From positions 118,025,247-118,089,246 of the forward strand of contig NC_080171.1 in NCBI RefSeq assembly GCF_950295315.1: DNA of 64,000 nt, given 5' to 3'. The position numbers and the translations under genes are program-made. Of the stretch, positions 32,366-43,015 are shown in pieces (the first letter of the stretch is position 1; each line of letters opens with the position of its first letter). Below the pieces are notes generated by a model, which was not told the origin of the DNA, made no database searches, and saw nothing but the letters and a program-made list of their open reading frames with translations. Origin of the DNA: Erinaceus europaeus. Its lineage: Eukaryota > Chordata > Mammalia > Eulipotyphla > Erinaceidae.

Positions 32366-32782
32366 TAAGTTAATCACACAACTTCCCAGGTACGAAATGT
32401 ATCAGCAGGTCAGTAAACAGGCACAAACACCGAGGGCCATCTAGGCAGGGACCTTGGGGGTCTGCAGCCCCACATGTGCTCATGAAGAGATTTATTGCAG
32501 CGGGAATGAATATTGCAGAGTACTTTCTTGCCTTCCCTAAACTAATATTTGGTCCCAGGTCCTTGGAACAAAACACAGCCTGAGTGTCTGCTAAGCAGCC
32601 TTATGCATAAAAGAATAGTCAAGTGGAGAACTGGAGCCAAGCAGAAAAGGTAGGAAAGTCAGTTCACGTCTCTTTCTGCTCAACTTTTAAAAAGAGTTCT
32701 GTGTCTTCTTAACCCCTGCCAAGCACAGCCCAGGTCCAGAGCCTCTCCCCAACTCACTGACAGTGGCTCCCCCATGGCGTCC

Positions 32783-32831
<49 letters not shown>

Positions 32832-33168
32832 CACACCAGGGCCAAGGGGTGTTCAGGTGTCCGTAAAGATGCCCACCCAGCCAACATGTCCCTCAAGCAG
32901 TAACTCAACATTCAGTGTTGCCAAGACACTGGGGTAGCATTGTTCACGGTGCCTTTGCCCTGAAGGGAACTTTCTCACCAAGACTACCAAACTATGAGCA
33001 CAGGGTTCTGCACTGCTTCATTAAACTCCCAGCTCAGGGTGACTAGCCCCCATGTCACTCAGGCTAAGCCCCTCCTGACCACACAGGCCTGCCTGCTTTC
33101 TGGGGCTTTCCACTCCAGCCTCCCCTCCACCTCCCAGCCCCCAGGAGGGTGACTGCTGCTGCCTTCTG
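32366..33168. other. Unannotated stretch with (CA)n at 32788-32830
   Basis: No interspersed repeat recognised. The (CA)n is about 22 units. Confidence 0.45.
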
Positions 33169-33185
33169 CTGCCCCCAAGTGGCCA
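33169..33185 (-). promoter_or_regulatory. CTCF-like binding motif
   Basis: The minus strand reads TGGCCACTTGGGGGCAG, agreeing with the vertebrate CTCF core (YGRCCASYAGRKGGCRS) at 16 of 17 positions; the only mismatch is T for A at position 9. It lies in a repeat-free, GC-richer patch, so it is not simply a SINE-borne word. Binding is inferred, not shown. Confidence 0.55.
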
Positions 33186-33517
33186 GTAGTAGAGGCCCAG
33201 GTTGGTTAAAGCAAAGTTTCTAAGTAAGGTTCTAAGCATCTTCCTCCCTCTGCCAGTGGTGAATCTGATTAAAAGCACTTGTATTCCCTCTAAGAGCTCA
33301 GTGATTCCCATGGGTGTTAAGCTAACTTGTACAACTGTGTGGCACTCAGCTCAACTTCTAGGATAGTTTCTCTTTGTGAAGTTCAGCACAGAACTGCCTC
33401 ACTTTTCCCATCTGGCTCCGCAGCTCACTCTAGCTATCTGGGCTTCTTCAGGAGGGAAGGAGAGATCACCACACCTTTCTGTTTATTCAAAGCACTGATG
33501 TGAGAAAGAGTACCTGG
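33186..33517. other. Unannotated stretch
   Basis: No recognised repeat or exon. Somewhat GC-richer than its surroundings near the CTCF-like motif. Confidence 0.4.
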
Positions 33518-33725
33518 TGTGGGGCCAGGTGGTGGTGCACCTGGTTGAGTGCCATGTTACAATGCAAAAGGACACAGGTTCAACCACTTGCACAGGGAAA
33601 GCTTTACAGGTGGTGAAGCAGTGGTGTAGGTGTCTTTCCATCTCTCTCTCTCTCTCTCTCATCTCCCCTTCCTCTTGATTTCTGGTTGTCTCTATCCAAT
33701 AAATAATAATAATAATAATAAGCCA
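33518..33725 (+). mobile_element. SINE-B
   Basis: 'gccaggtggtggtgcacctg' head, B-box region 'ggttcaaccacttg', CT tract, 'aataaataataataataata' tail. Confidence 0.88.
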
Positions 33726-33809
33726 TTGGTGTCTAAATATCCTCTTGAGAAATATAAAGTCCTGCCCTAACAGGATTACCAAATACATCATCCATTTAAA
33801 GTAGATGCT

Positions 33810-34145
33810 TGATTTATTTATGTTATCACTCATTGGGGGCTTAATGGTTTACAGTACATTTAGTGTCACATGGGTACAGCTTCTCATCTCCCAGTGACAG
33901 ATGTGGGCAAAACATTCTCACCCCAACCTAAGTCCATGTCCACCTCGATGCACCACAACCCAACACCCTCTCCACCCTCTCTCTCTTTTCTTCAGGAGTC
34001 CCCTGCTTTGGCAAAATAAACCACATCCAGTCTGCACTTCACTTCATGTTTTCCATTTCTGTCTTCGTTCTTAACTTCTACGTATAAGTGAGACCACCTA
34101 GTAATGTGTCCTCTTTTCAACTTATCTCACTTAACATGACTACTT
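33810..34145 (-). mobile_element. L1 3' UTR, antisense
   Basis: 'ggtttacagtacatttagtg' and 'gcaaaacattctcaccccaa' also occur, decayed, in the antisense piece at 22055-22185. It ends with ORF2-end words 'acttatctcacttaacatga'. Confidence 0.75.
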
Positions 34146-34873
34146 TAGACAACTTTAAACAATAGTTACCTTTTTAGTCTAAGTGCATCTCAAATGTTTC
34201 AGTATAAGGGACTCCCTTACAGTGAAAATGTTTCCATTGTTTTCTGAAATTCCAGTGGTACTGGGCATTTGACTTAGGGGTTTAGGCCTGGGTTTTTTTT
34301 TGTTTTGTTTTCCACCTTTCTACATCTGGCATCCTTAACCTCTCAAATTTCAGGTGTGACTACCTTGGTAGGGCAAGTACTCATTTGATAACTTGCCCAC
34401 AATCCATACCCAGCAACTTGATTCCAAGGACTGACACACATTTTCTCACTGGAAGGACTAACATTGAACTCAGAGCTTCAGCTGAAGGCTGCCTGCCTGT
34501 GGGAGGTCTGGCTCCATACCTTCTTTCTGCTTGTGCCTTGGGACCAGGGTACCAGCTGGCCTCGGGTGTTGTCTCTTATCTGATCCCCAGTGATTTTTTT
34601 TTTTTCAAAGTCAAAGATGAAAAACACTTTTAAGGTCCCAACATCTCCCGGACATCTGCTAGTCATTTTCTTTGGTCTTGATTTTGTCTTAATCTTGTAT
34701 AAGGGCTCAGGCATGCATTTGACTATCTGATCTGGGTTGTAACCCACTGGCATTCTGGAGATGGTATTTTTTTTTTCTTGATAGGAAAGATAATGCCTGC
34801 ATTTGTTTATTCCCAAAGTACTTAAGACCCATGGCCTCATTTTTGTCTCCATCCATTAGGAGACATCATGATG
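34146..34873. other. Unannotated stretch
   Basis: No recognised repeat. A 124-codon minus-strand open frame at 34478-34852 has no recognisable domain. Confidence 0.4.
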
Positions 34874-34984
34874 CAGAGCAGTGAACCTCAACCCTGGATG
34901 TACCCTGAGGAGTACCTGGGGGGTTTTCTAATCCCTAATACTCATGTCATGTCCTAGACCAATTACATTGGTATCTTGGGGTTT
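34874..34984 (+). mobile_element. MER5-like DNA transposon fragment (hAT-Charlie)
   Basis: 'gcagtgaacctcaaccctgg' resembles the MER5 terminal repeat (cagtggttctcaaccctgg). 'acctggggggttttctaat' and 'cctagaccaattacattgg' follow in the MER5A order. An ancient non-autonomous element, truncated on the right. Confidence 0.6.
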
Positions 34985-35120
34985 CTCCCTCCCCCTCCTC
35001 CTCCTATCCCTTCTCCTCCCCCTCCTCTTTTTCACCTTCTCCTCCTCCTCCTCCTCCTCCTCCTTCAGCTTCCTCTCCTCCTCCTCTTCTTTTCCTTCTC
35101 CTCCTCCTCTTTCTTTTTCT
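34985..35120. repeat. (CTC)n/(CTT)n low-complexity tract
   Basis: About 135 bp of CTC and CTT units, merging into the tail side of the antisense SINE to its right. Confidence 0.9.
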
Positions 35121-35380
35121 TGCCACCAGGTTATATATCTGGGATTTGTTACCTGCACAACAAATCCACTGCTTCCTGTGGCCATTTATATTTTCTGCAT
35201 TAATAAAGACAGAAGGAAATAGAGAGGGGAAGGGAGAAAGAGAGTAAGAGAAAAAAGAGACAACTGCAGCACGGCTTCACCACTCACGAAGCTCCCGCAC
35301 ACACAGATGGGGGCTGGAGGCTTGAAGCTGTATGTGTGGTAACATGTACTGGGCCAGAGGCACAAGTGTGCGGCCCCAAC
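35121..35380 (-). mobile_element. SINE-B long form, antisense
   Basis: Starts with the 3'-block complement ('gccaccaggttatatatctg'), then 'agacagaaggaaatagagag', 'cactcacgaagctcccgc', and a decayed head. Confidence 0.75.
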
Positions 35381-36294
35381 CCTTCATTTCCTTCCTGCTC
35401 CGTGAGTCAACCCTAGTGTTCTTCCTCCTTCCCTTTTGTCTGTCTGTCACTCTCAGTAGAACTGACACAGATAAATGTTCATACATCAGCCTGGCTGTGG
35501 TCAATATGCACTCCTCCCCGGTGTTTCCAATGGGTGGAATGAAAGGTCTTAACCTCATTAAGTTATTTCAGGTGTTTGGGAGGCAGGACAAGAACTATTC
35601 TGCACAGATGCTGTCAGCCAAGTGAGTGACACCTCGCCAGAAGTCTATGAAGGAAATCTGTGGCCCACAGTGAGCCACTCTCCTCTCATCCTTCTCCCAC
35701 TCCTTCATACCCAACTCACTTGTCATTCCTCTCATGGCTGGTGGGCGTTCAGAGTCACAATGATTTAAAAAGTCTCAGTGGCAAGCATATAAAACAGAAG
35801 GGAAGGGAGAAGAGTCAGAGAAATAACTAAATACAACTTCATGTCTGGTGGCCCAGTTTTATCCCCAGAGGAATCAGGACTCAAGAGCTCAAGTCACAAG
35901 AACATCCTGGGCATCTCAGCACTTAAGTTCTAGAGTCACAGCTTGGTCCAGCTCAGCAGTCTGAAATTTAGACAACTCTGTTTGAAGATACCACATAAAA
36001 CAAATTGCCATTAGAGGCAGGAAGCAATGTGAAAAGTGGATAAGGACTTCTCAATAAAAGAAGAAAGGAGACTGAGACAAATTTCAGCCAAGTGTCAGCT
36101 CTGGTAATGAACAGATTCCAAGATGATTGTTTTATGAGCAGAAAAAGGCTCTGTGTGATGCACATAAGCCCAAGACATATGTAAGGATAATAATGGCTAC
36201 ATCATAATATCCCATAGACAATGTACGAAGGAAATTCATCTGTGTGAGTGTCAGTAGCCAGAGATGAGTGGGTAACAAAAGAACTTTCTGGGGG
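35381..36294. other. Unannotated stretch
   Basis: About 900 bp with no recognised repeat or coding signal. Confidence 0.45.
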
Positions 36295-36312
36295 GAAAAA
36301 AAGAAAGAAAAA

Positions 36313-36360
<48 letters not shown>

Positions 36361-36361
36361 G
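36295..36361. repeat. (GAAA)n microsatellite
   Basis: About 14 clean GAAA units preceded by irregular ones. Confidence 0.95.
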
Positions 36362-36526
36362 AGGAATAACCAAGGAATATTGCAGTATATCACACAATGC
36401 CATTATGAAGATTGCCACTTGACGCTTATTTTTTTATAATTACATATTTCAGAGAAAAACAGTTTGGTCAACAGAACCTATATAATTTTTTTAGTAATAA
36501 AAAGAATAGATCTAGGAAATATAGAC

Positions 36527-36748
36527 AGGGAGCCAGGTGGCGGCACACCTGGTTAAGCGTACACATTTCACTGCACAAGGACCTGGGGTTCAAGCCCCTG
36601 GTCCCCACCTACAGGGGGAAAGCTTCATGAGTGGTGAAGCAGGGCTGCAGGTGTCTCTCTGTCTCTTTCCCTCTCTATCTCCTCCTCCCCTTTCAATTTC
36701 TCTCTGTCTCTATCCAATAATAATTAAATAAAAATATTTTAAAAGAAG
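36527..36748 (+). mobile_element. SINE-B
   Basis: 'gagccaggtggcggcacacc' head with good boxes, CT tract, 'taattaaataaaaatatttt' tail. Confidence 0.9.
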
Positions 36749-37087
36749 AAGAATGATAGACATCAGTGTCCATTATATCTTCCATGTATTATAGGGAAAA
36801 CATATTGCAAGATGTGGCTGGTGAGTTCAAAAGCAGAGGATGAGAGGAATTTAAAGAGTCATTTAAATGTCTAGAAAGAAGCAGAAACATTTTAGCAAAG
36901 ATTTAGCTCAATCAAGTGTTGAAGCTGTGTTGCCAGTTTCAAGACCAAGCCATTCTTGTTTTTTTCTGGGCTTAAGTATTAGTGTGCCTATTAGGTACTG
37001 AACAACATGAGGGAGACATTCTACTCCAGCAAGGTAGTTGCCAGAATATTTACCTTTTGAGAAATTCTTTAAGGACATTCTTACTCA
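36749..37087. other. Unannotated stretch
   Basis: No recognised feature. Confidence 0.4.
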
Positions 37088-37097
37088 TAATTCTTTT

Positions 37098-37100
37098 ATT

Positions 37101-37144
<44 letters not shown>

Positions 37145-37363
37145 AGTTATTGAAGCTGTCATTGTTGGATAGGACAAAGAGAAAAGGAGAGAAGAGAAGA
37201 CAGAGAGAGGGAGAGAAAGATAGACACCTGCAGACCTGCTTCACCGCCTGTGAAGCGACTCCCCTGCAGGTGGGGAGCCGGGGGCTCGAACCGGGATCCT
37301 TAGGCCAGTCCTTGCGCTTTACGCCACGTGCGCTTAACCTGCTGTGCAACCACCCGACTCCCC
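37098..37363 (-). mobile_element. SINE-A, antisense, with (TTG)n-expanded tail
   Basis: Direct repeat 'taattctttt' at 37088-37097 and 37364-37373. The AAC part has expanded to about 14 TTG units on this strand. B-box complement 'ggctcgaacc' is intact. Confidence 0.94.
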
Positions 37364-37387
37364 TAATTCTTTTCTTAAGTGAGAAAA

Positions 37388-37587
37388 CTTTCTTTTTTAA
37401 TTTAATTTATTTATTACTGGATAGAGACAGAGAGAAATTGAGAGGGGGAGATAGAGAGAGAGACTTGCAGCCCTGCTTCACTATTCATGAAGCTTTCCTC
37501 CAACAGGTGGGGACCAGGGGCTTAACCCCCAGTCCTTGCACATTGTAACATGTGTGCTCAACCAGGTGCACCACCACCTGGTCCCCT
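37388..37587 (-). mobile_element. SINE-B, antisense
   Basis: 'ggatagagacagagagaaat', 'cttgcagccctgcttcacta', head complement 'ggtgcaccaccacctggtcc'. Confidence 0.88.
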
Positions 37588-38394
37588 TACTCCTAATTAT
37601 CAGGTAGTCAGACAGTTCTTTTACCTGTCCTCACTTAGTAGTCAAAAAAATAATCTTTGAAATACACACAGAAAAAATGGGGAATTAAGGGGAGAAGATA
37701 ATTGGGGTTCTAAAGTCCTAAGGAAGCTGCTTGACTCAGCATCCCAGAACCATCTGAGTCCCTGAAAATACTGTATCTGTCAATAAGATAAAGAACATGC
37801 CAATAGGAAATTATAACAGCACCCCAGGAAGAACAGACTAGGAGACCTTAGTGGAACCTCCTTCCTACTAGTAGACACCCAGATGCACTCTTAGCTGGAT
37901 TCTTCTCAAGGCCTAGCAGACAAGAACCCTCTCACTGTGTTTCCAAGTCTCTGGGTCACCCCTATTCTGGGAATAGGTTGAGTGCATATTGAGTGAACCA
38001 AGAAGAAACAGGGAGTTATTCATCCCATATGACATAACGCAGAGCACAGACATGGCCAGACTACAAAGGCCCTCCCCGCCAACCTACCTCTTTCTCATTT
38101 GTAGCTTTAAGCAAATTACTAAGTTTCTATTTCCTTCCATGTAGTATGTAGATGATGATAATTCTAAAGCTTTCATCTTGGGGTAGAGTCCATGTGCTCT
38201 CTCAGCCAGAGGGAGAAATGATCAGCATTCCCCTGAAGCTTCAATTCAAGAAATAATGATGCAGTGAAACAAGATAAAAGCCAAAGGGAATTAAACAACA
38301 AAGTGCAGAGATAGTAAAGAACCATTTGAGAAGTTAAGATTGCTGTCTATCTATGAGACAGACAGAGCTTCTAACACAGAGATAAACTTTTTTT
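37588..38394. other. Unannotated stretch with a MIR-like trace
   Basis: About 38095-38170 follows the MIR core pattern ('agcaaattactaagtttcta', 'gtagatgatgataattct'). Otherwise nothing recognisable. Confidence 0.45.
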
Positions 38395-38538
38395 AAAAAA
38401 TATATCTCTTTATTTATTTATTTTCCTTTATTGGGGAATTAATGTTTTACAGTCCACAGTAAATACAATAGTTTGTACATGCATAACATTTCTCAGTTTT
38501 CCATATAACAATATAACCCCTACTAGGGATACACTTTT
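38395..38538 (-). mobile_element. L1 3' end, antisense ('aatgttacacatgtac' type)
   Basis: 'gggaattaatgttttacagt' and 'gtacatgcataacatttctc' are the complement of the terminus at 42390-42540. A SINE-A inserted at its right edge. Confidence 0.8.
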
Positions 38539-38840
38539 TAAAATTTTTTATTTATTTTTAATTTTTCCCTTTTGTGGCCCTTGTTGTTTATCATTGTTAT
38601 TTGTTATTGTTGTTATTGTTGTTGCTGCTGTTGTTGTTGGATAGGACAGAGAGAAATGGAGAGAGGAGGGAAGACAGAGAGAGGGGGAGAGAAAGACAGA
38701 CACCTGCAGACCTGCTTCACCACCTGTGAAGTGAACCCCTGTAGGTATGAGCCGGGAACTTGAACCAGGATCCTTACGCAGACCTTGCACTTTGCACCAC
38801 GTGTGCTTAGCCCACTGTGCTACCACCCGACTTCCCCAGA
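38539..38840 (-). mobile_element. SINE-A, antisense, with 11-bp target duplication
   Basis: Direct repeat 'gatacactttt' at 38528-38538 and 38841-38851. The body is complete in antisense. Confidence 0.93.
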
Positions 38841-38851
38841 GATACACTTTT

Positions 38852-39150
38852 GCTTCAGGTTCACCATTCATTCAGAATTAACAGAGCAGGGCAGGCTGTG
38901 ACCAGAGGCATAGGCTACAGTGCTTGGTGGAATGTTTTGTTACCAGGTTACCACAATTTGCCTCTGCTCTGACAATGATTACACTAGTAATTTCTTGGAT
39001 TAATTTTATCATTTCTACTTTTAAATAAGCACCAGTGGGTTAATGCTAATTGGGGAAACATGATTTTTCTTGAAATATGAAACAAATTATGTTTTCAACC
39101 ATCGACATTTTTCCAGGAGTTGTAACTGATGAACCCATCTTTTTCTGGAT
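38852..39150. other. Unannotated stretch
   Basis: No recognised feature. Confidence 0.4.
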
Positions 39151-39166
39151 AGAAATCCTACATACA

Positions 39167-39412
39167 GGGGCTGCATAGTGGTACGCTTGGTTGCGTGCAC
39201 ATGTCACAATGCGCAAGGACCCAGGTTCAAGTCCCCTGGTCCCCACCTGCAAGGGGAAAGTTTTGTGAGTGGTGAAACAGTGCTACAGGTGTCTCTCTGT
39301 CTCTCTCCCTCTCTATCTCCACCCATTCTCTCAATTTTTGGCTGTCTTTATCCAATAAGTAAAGATAATTTTTAAAAAGAAAGAAAACAGTTTTTAAAAA
39401 TAAGAGAAAGAA
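39167..39412 (+). mobile_element. SINE-B with exact 16-bp target duplication
   Basis: Direct repeat 'agaaatcctacataca' at 39151-39166 and 39413-39428. Complete head, CT tract and A-rich tail extended by about 40 bp. Confidence 0.96.
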
Positions 39413-39428
39413 AGAAATCCTACATACA

Positions 39429-40109
39429 AAGCAGGACAGGATCCTGTGGTTCCAGAGAAAGCAGGTATCCTCAATGAACAGACCTGCCATCTCACACTCG
39501 TCTGTCAACACATGCTGGTGGTGGAGGTGGCACTTATTCAGAATGGAGGAAGTCATCACTGAATATCATGTTTATCCCACGAGGTCGAAACAGACATTTT
39601 GGTTTAATATGACGGTGGCCTCAAGTACAAATCACCAGTTATTAGTGAACCACTTGGAGAAATTACTTCATTCAGAGGTGATTATGGCTAACTCAAAAGC
39701 TTTCTTTAATGATCAAGAGACAAAGGCATCTTTGGCGTTAGAGAATCTTCTTCACACTCATGTGCATGTGCACAGTGGAAATTTGTGAATGTTCCAGAAT
39801 GTGAAAAGAACATCATATAAAACTGAGCGGACCCTGTATAATCTCACCCACCTTTTTGTTGTTGTTGTTGTTGTTGCTTTAGACTAGAGGACCTCACTGT
39901 CAGAAATAAGAGCTCTAGAATAAGACAGGCTTACATGTCACAATATTCAAACCTGTTGGATTGGGATGTGGCAAACTAGGAAGTGTGAATTAAGTACACT
40001 GTATTTGTCAGCTTCTTGTGTCCAACTTACACCACAAGCTAGTGGTTGCCTAAAATGAATGATTCAGAATATATAGTTGATGAGTTTCTTCTTCAGCCAG
40101 TGAATTGTG
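39429..40109. other. Unannotated stretch, short (TTG)n at about 39857-39877
   Basis: No interspersed repeat recognised. A 104-codon plus-strand open frame (39474-39788) has no recognisable domain or splice support. Confidence 0.4.
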
Positions 40110-40295
40110 GCAGTATTTATTATAATTATATTTTAACTGTGATAAAATACACCAGACACAAAATTTACCAACTTGGTACAGTTCACTAACATTTAGTTCA
40201 TTCATGTTTTTGGGCAACAATCAGCCCTAATCCAGATCCACAACTCATCATTTTTCCAAGCTGAAACTCTGTACCCATTAAAAAAAAACATTCCC

Positions 40296-40664
40296 GGGGG
40301 TTGGGCGGTAACGCAGCGGGTTAAGCGCACATGGTGCAAAGCGCAAGGACTGGCCTAAGGATCCCAGTTCAAGCCCCCGGCTCCCCACCCGCAGGGGAGT
40401 CGCTTCACAAGCGGTGAAGCAGGTCTGCAGGTGTCTGTCTTTCTCTCCCCCTCTCTGTCTTCCCCTCCTCTCTCCATTTCTCTCTGTCCTATCCAACAAC
40501 GAACGACATCAACAACAACAATAATAACCACAACAAGGCTACAACAAGGGCAACAAAGGGGAAATAAAATGGCCTCCAGGGACAGTGGATTCATGGTGCA
40601 GGCACTGAGCCCCAGCAATAACCCTGGAGGCAAAAAAAAAAAAAAAAAAGAAGAAGAAGAAGAA
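40296..40664 (+). mobile_element. SINE-A long form nested in old L1
   Basis: Complete copy with A17 tail followed by (GAA)n. Flanked by 'aacattccc'/'aacactccc'. The 3' block shows a perfect 9-bp inverted repeat, GCCTCCAGG (40572-40580) and CCTGGAGGC (40623-40631). Confidence 0.94.
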
Positions 40665-41032
40665 GAACACTCCCTACTCCTGTACACCTCTATGAGCCAC
40701 CATCTTGTTGCTTGAAAATTGAGATGCTCTCTGAGAAATGTGTCACTAGATGGTTTTGCCACTGTGTGAATGCCAGAGAGTGTAATTACACAAACTTAGG
40801 CCATTATAACCTCCTCCACACTGAGATCATAGGGAAAAACCTATTAAGACCATAGTCATATGCAACCTGTCATTCAGCGATGACTACACACTCTATGAAT
40901 TTGACTACTCTAGGTAACTCATCTAAGGGGAGTCATATCCTATGCATCTTCCTGCCACTGGTTTATTTCATTTAGTATAATCTTTTCAAGTTTAATCCAT
41001 ACTGTAGCATCTGTCAAAACCCTTCCTTTTTT

Positions 41033-41182
41033 AAAGACATACACAGAAAGGCAGAGAGGCAATGAGTGAAAGAGACCACAACACTGAGTCTTCTTCCTTC
41101 ACTGCAGTAAAGGCTGAGCTCAAACCTGGGTCACACACGTGGCAAAGCAGCACATATCCAAGTGAGCTATTTCTTTGGTCTT
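41033..41182 (-). mobile_element. SINE-D, antisense
   Basis: 'acagaaaggcagagaggcaa', 'gctcaaacctgggtcacaca', 'ccaagtgagctatttctttg': same family and orientation as the copy at 7527. Confidence 0.68.
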
Positions 41183-41440
41183 CAGACTTCCTTTGTAAAG
41201 CTGACAATATCACACTATATGTGTTGCTTACATTTCAAATATCCAGTCATCTGTCAGTCGGCACCTGGGTTCCTGCCATCTATCAGTTATCGTGAATATT
41301 GCTATGAGCATAGGTAGACTATATCTCTTCAGATCCTGTTGTCATTTATTTTGACAATAGATTCTTCCAAAGTGACCTCTTATGATAACTCTAAAATTAA
41401 CAACCATTGATACTATTTCCTTTTTCACAAGAAATCATGC

Positions 41441-41577
41441 AGTAGCCTTTACTGAGATGTAAAGAAGTGTGCATGAGTTATTTTACATGTGTATGATCGC
41501 ACACTATAGATGTACTTCCACCACTGAAAAGACATTCAGCTCACTGCTGCTTAAGAATCTTAGGAGTTCCCTAAAAC
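41441..41577. other. Short unannotated spacer
   Basis: No recognised feature. Confidence 0.35.
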
Positions 41578-42013
41578 TCAATGAAAAAGAAGTCCTTGGA
41601 TGTTAGACCAGAAACTATCAGGTACTTAGAGGAAAATATTGGCAGAACTTTTTTCCACATAAATTTTAAAGACATCTTCAATGAAATGAATCCAATTACA
41701 AAGAAGACTAAGGCAAGTATAAACCTATGGGACTATATCAAATTTAAAAGCTTCTGCACAGCAAAAGAAACCACTACCCAAACCAAGAGACCCCTCACAA
41801 AATGGCAGAAAGTCTTTCCATGCCATACATCAGACAAGAGTTTAACAACCAAAATATATAAAGAGCTTACCAAACTCAAGAACAAGAAAACAAATAACCC
41901 CATCCAAAAGTGGGGAGAGGACATAGACAGGATATTCACCACAGAAGAGGTCCAAAAGGCTGAAAAACATGAAAAAATGCTACAAGTCTTTGATTGTCAG
42001 AGAAATGCAAATA
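41578..42013 (+). mobile_element. L1 ORF2 C-terminal part, least decayed L1 coding stretch in the window
   Basis: About 130 codons stay open from 41581. The peptide carries the L1 ORF2 words 'FCTAKET', 'TKIYKELTKL' and 'NNPIQKWGED'. Near 41969 a 2-bp loss shifts the frame, because the family's HMKK(C) motif reads 'HEKM' here. It stops at 'gtcagagaaatgcaaata', where another SINE begins. The fragment lacks the endonuclease, the RT core and the 3' end, so it is a dead copy. Confidence 0.9.
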
Positions 42014-42134
42014 GGGCTGGAGAGATAGCTTATTAGTTAGCCATGCATGTGGCTCCATTTCAGCCTTGACAACACATAGGAAGTGCTATGGGCATCAGAA
42101 AAAGCTTTGGTGCTGTGATATGTCGCTCCCCCAC

Positions 42135-42201
<67 letters not shown>

Positions 42202-42296
42202 TGAGAGAGTATGTGTATCTATCTAAACATAAAAGCAGCCCTGGACTGTAAAATAGTGCATGTGCAAGGCCTTACATCTAAAAGAAATATTAAAGC
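42014..42296 (+). mobile_element. tRNA-like SINE (C/E relative) with internal (TG)n
   Basis: 'agggctggagagatagctta' head, then a (TG)n of about 60 bp (42139-42199) and an end 'gtgcatgtgcaaggcctta' that also occurs in decayed form near 57905. It sits exactly at the truncation of the L1 ORF2 stretch. Confidence 0.6.
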
Positions 42297-42389
42297 CACA
42301 ATAAACAATGTTGTTCTTACTCTCTACATGGACATAATCTGGCAAATTTTTTAACTTGATAAAAATACATGTAACAAACTTTAACATCT

Positions 42390-42540
42390 ACGGTTCAGGT
42401 CCTGGAACATGAAGGCAGAGGAGGACCTAGTGGGGGTTGAATTATTATGTGGAAAACTAAGAAATGTTACACCTGTACAGATAATTGTATTTTACTATCG
42501 ACTATAAACCATTAATTCCCCCAATAAATATTTTTTTAAA
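42390..42540 (+). mobile_element. L1 3' end ('aatgttacacatgtac' type)
   Basis: 'ggtcctggaacatgaaggca', 'gacctagtgggggttgaatt', 'gaaatgttacacctgtacag' and 'ttcccccaataaatatttt' terminus. Confidence 0.85.
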
Positions 42541-42650
42541 AAATTACTATCTTATCCATTTTTAAGTTGACAGTTTGGGAGAGCTGAGTATATTCCCATG
42601 TTATGCAACAAATTGCCAGAATTCCTCATTTTACAAAACTGGCACTAAGG
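42541..42650 (-). mobile_element. Old L1 3' UTR fragment, antisense
   Basis: 'ccatttttaagttgacagtt' and 'ccatgttatgcaacaaattg' follow the L1M antisense 3' UTR order (compare 'ttaagtgtacagttcagtgg'). Confidence 0.55.
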
Positions 42651-42651
42651 G

Positions 42652-42808
42652 CAGGGGAGGTAGATAGCATAATGGTTATGCAAAGAAACTCACATACCTG
42701 AGGCTTCCAAGTCCCAGGTTCAGTCCCTCGCACCACCACAAAACAGAGCTGACCAGTGTTCTGGTATTATTATAATAATAATAACAATAACAACAACAAC
42801 AATAACTT
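42652..42808 (+). mobile_element. SINE-C
   Basis: 'gatagcataatggttatgca' head, 'cccaggttcagtccctcgca' B box, tail of TAA/CAA units. Confidence 0.88.
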
Positions 42809-42899
42809 GTGCCTTTCTTTCCGAAAATGAGGGAGAAATTATTCATGCAGTGCCTTCCGGTCTCATTGACCATATTTCCCATGCTGCACCTCGACCTCT

Positions 42900-43015
42900 A
42901 TCTCTTCCGGTTCTAGCGCTTGGAGAGCTGTAACCTTTGACACAGACATGGCCAAGTCTAAGAACCACACCACAGGCACAATCAGTCCCAAAAATGGGAC
43001 AGAAACAGCATCAAG
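42900..43015 (+). pseudogene. RPL29: Processed-type fragment of ribosomal protein L29 mRNA, 5' end only
   Basis: The stretch matches the RPL29 5' UTR and first codons. The start ATG at 42948 gives MAKSKNHTT, the L29 N-terminus. A 2-bp insertion ('gg', near 42975) then shifts the frame, although the nucleotides still follow the gene ('cagtccc', 'aaaatgg', 'acagaaa', 'gcatcaaga'). RPL29 encodes a large-subunit ribosomal protein; this piece stops after about 23 codons and cannot make it. No intron or splice donor follows. At 43016 the sequence passes straight into a plus-strand SINE-A, and the rest of the gene is not found afterwards. Confidence 0.85.

Larger units (their letters stand above)
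40110..41440 (-). mobile_element. Old L1 (L1M-like) 3' UTR and ORF2 end, antisense, with two SINE insertions
   Basis: 'gtgataaaatacaccagaca', 'gtacagttcactaacattta', 'ctgaaactctgtacccatta', 'gactactctaggtaactcat' and 'cgtgaatattgctatgagca' follow the L1M antisense order. Interrupted by a SINE-A (40296-40664) and a SINE-D (41033-41182). Confidence 0.82.

Noticed and set aside
34928..35203. Frames rich in Glu/Lys or Leu/Pro/Ser
   Set aside because: Translations of the CTC/CTT tract next to an antisense SINE.
39474..39788. 104-codon plus-strand frame
   Set aside because: No family recognised, no splice evidence, atypical composition.
42066..42251. Short frame with Cys-Val run
   Set aside because: Product of the (TG)n inside a SINE.
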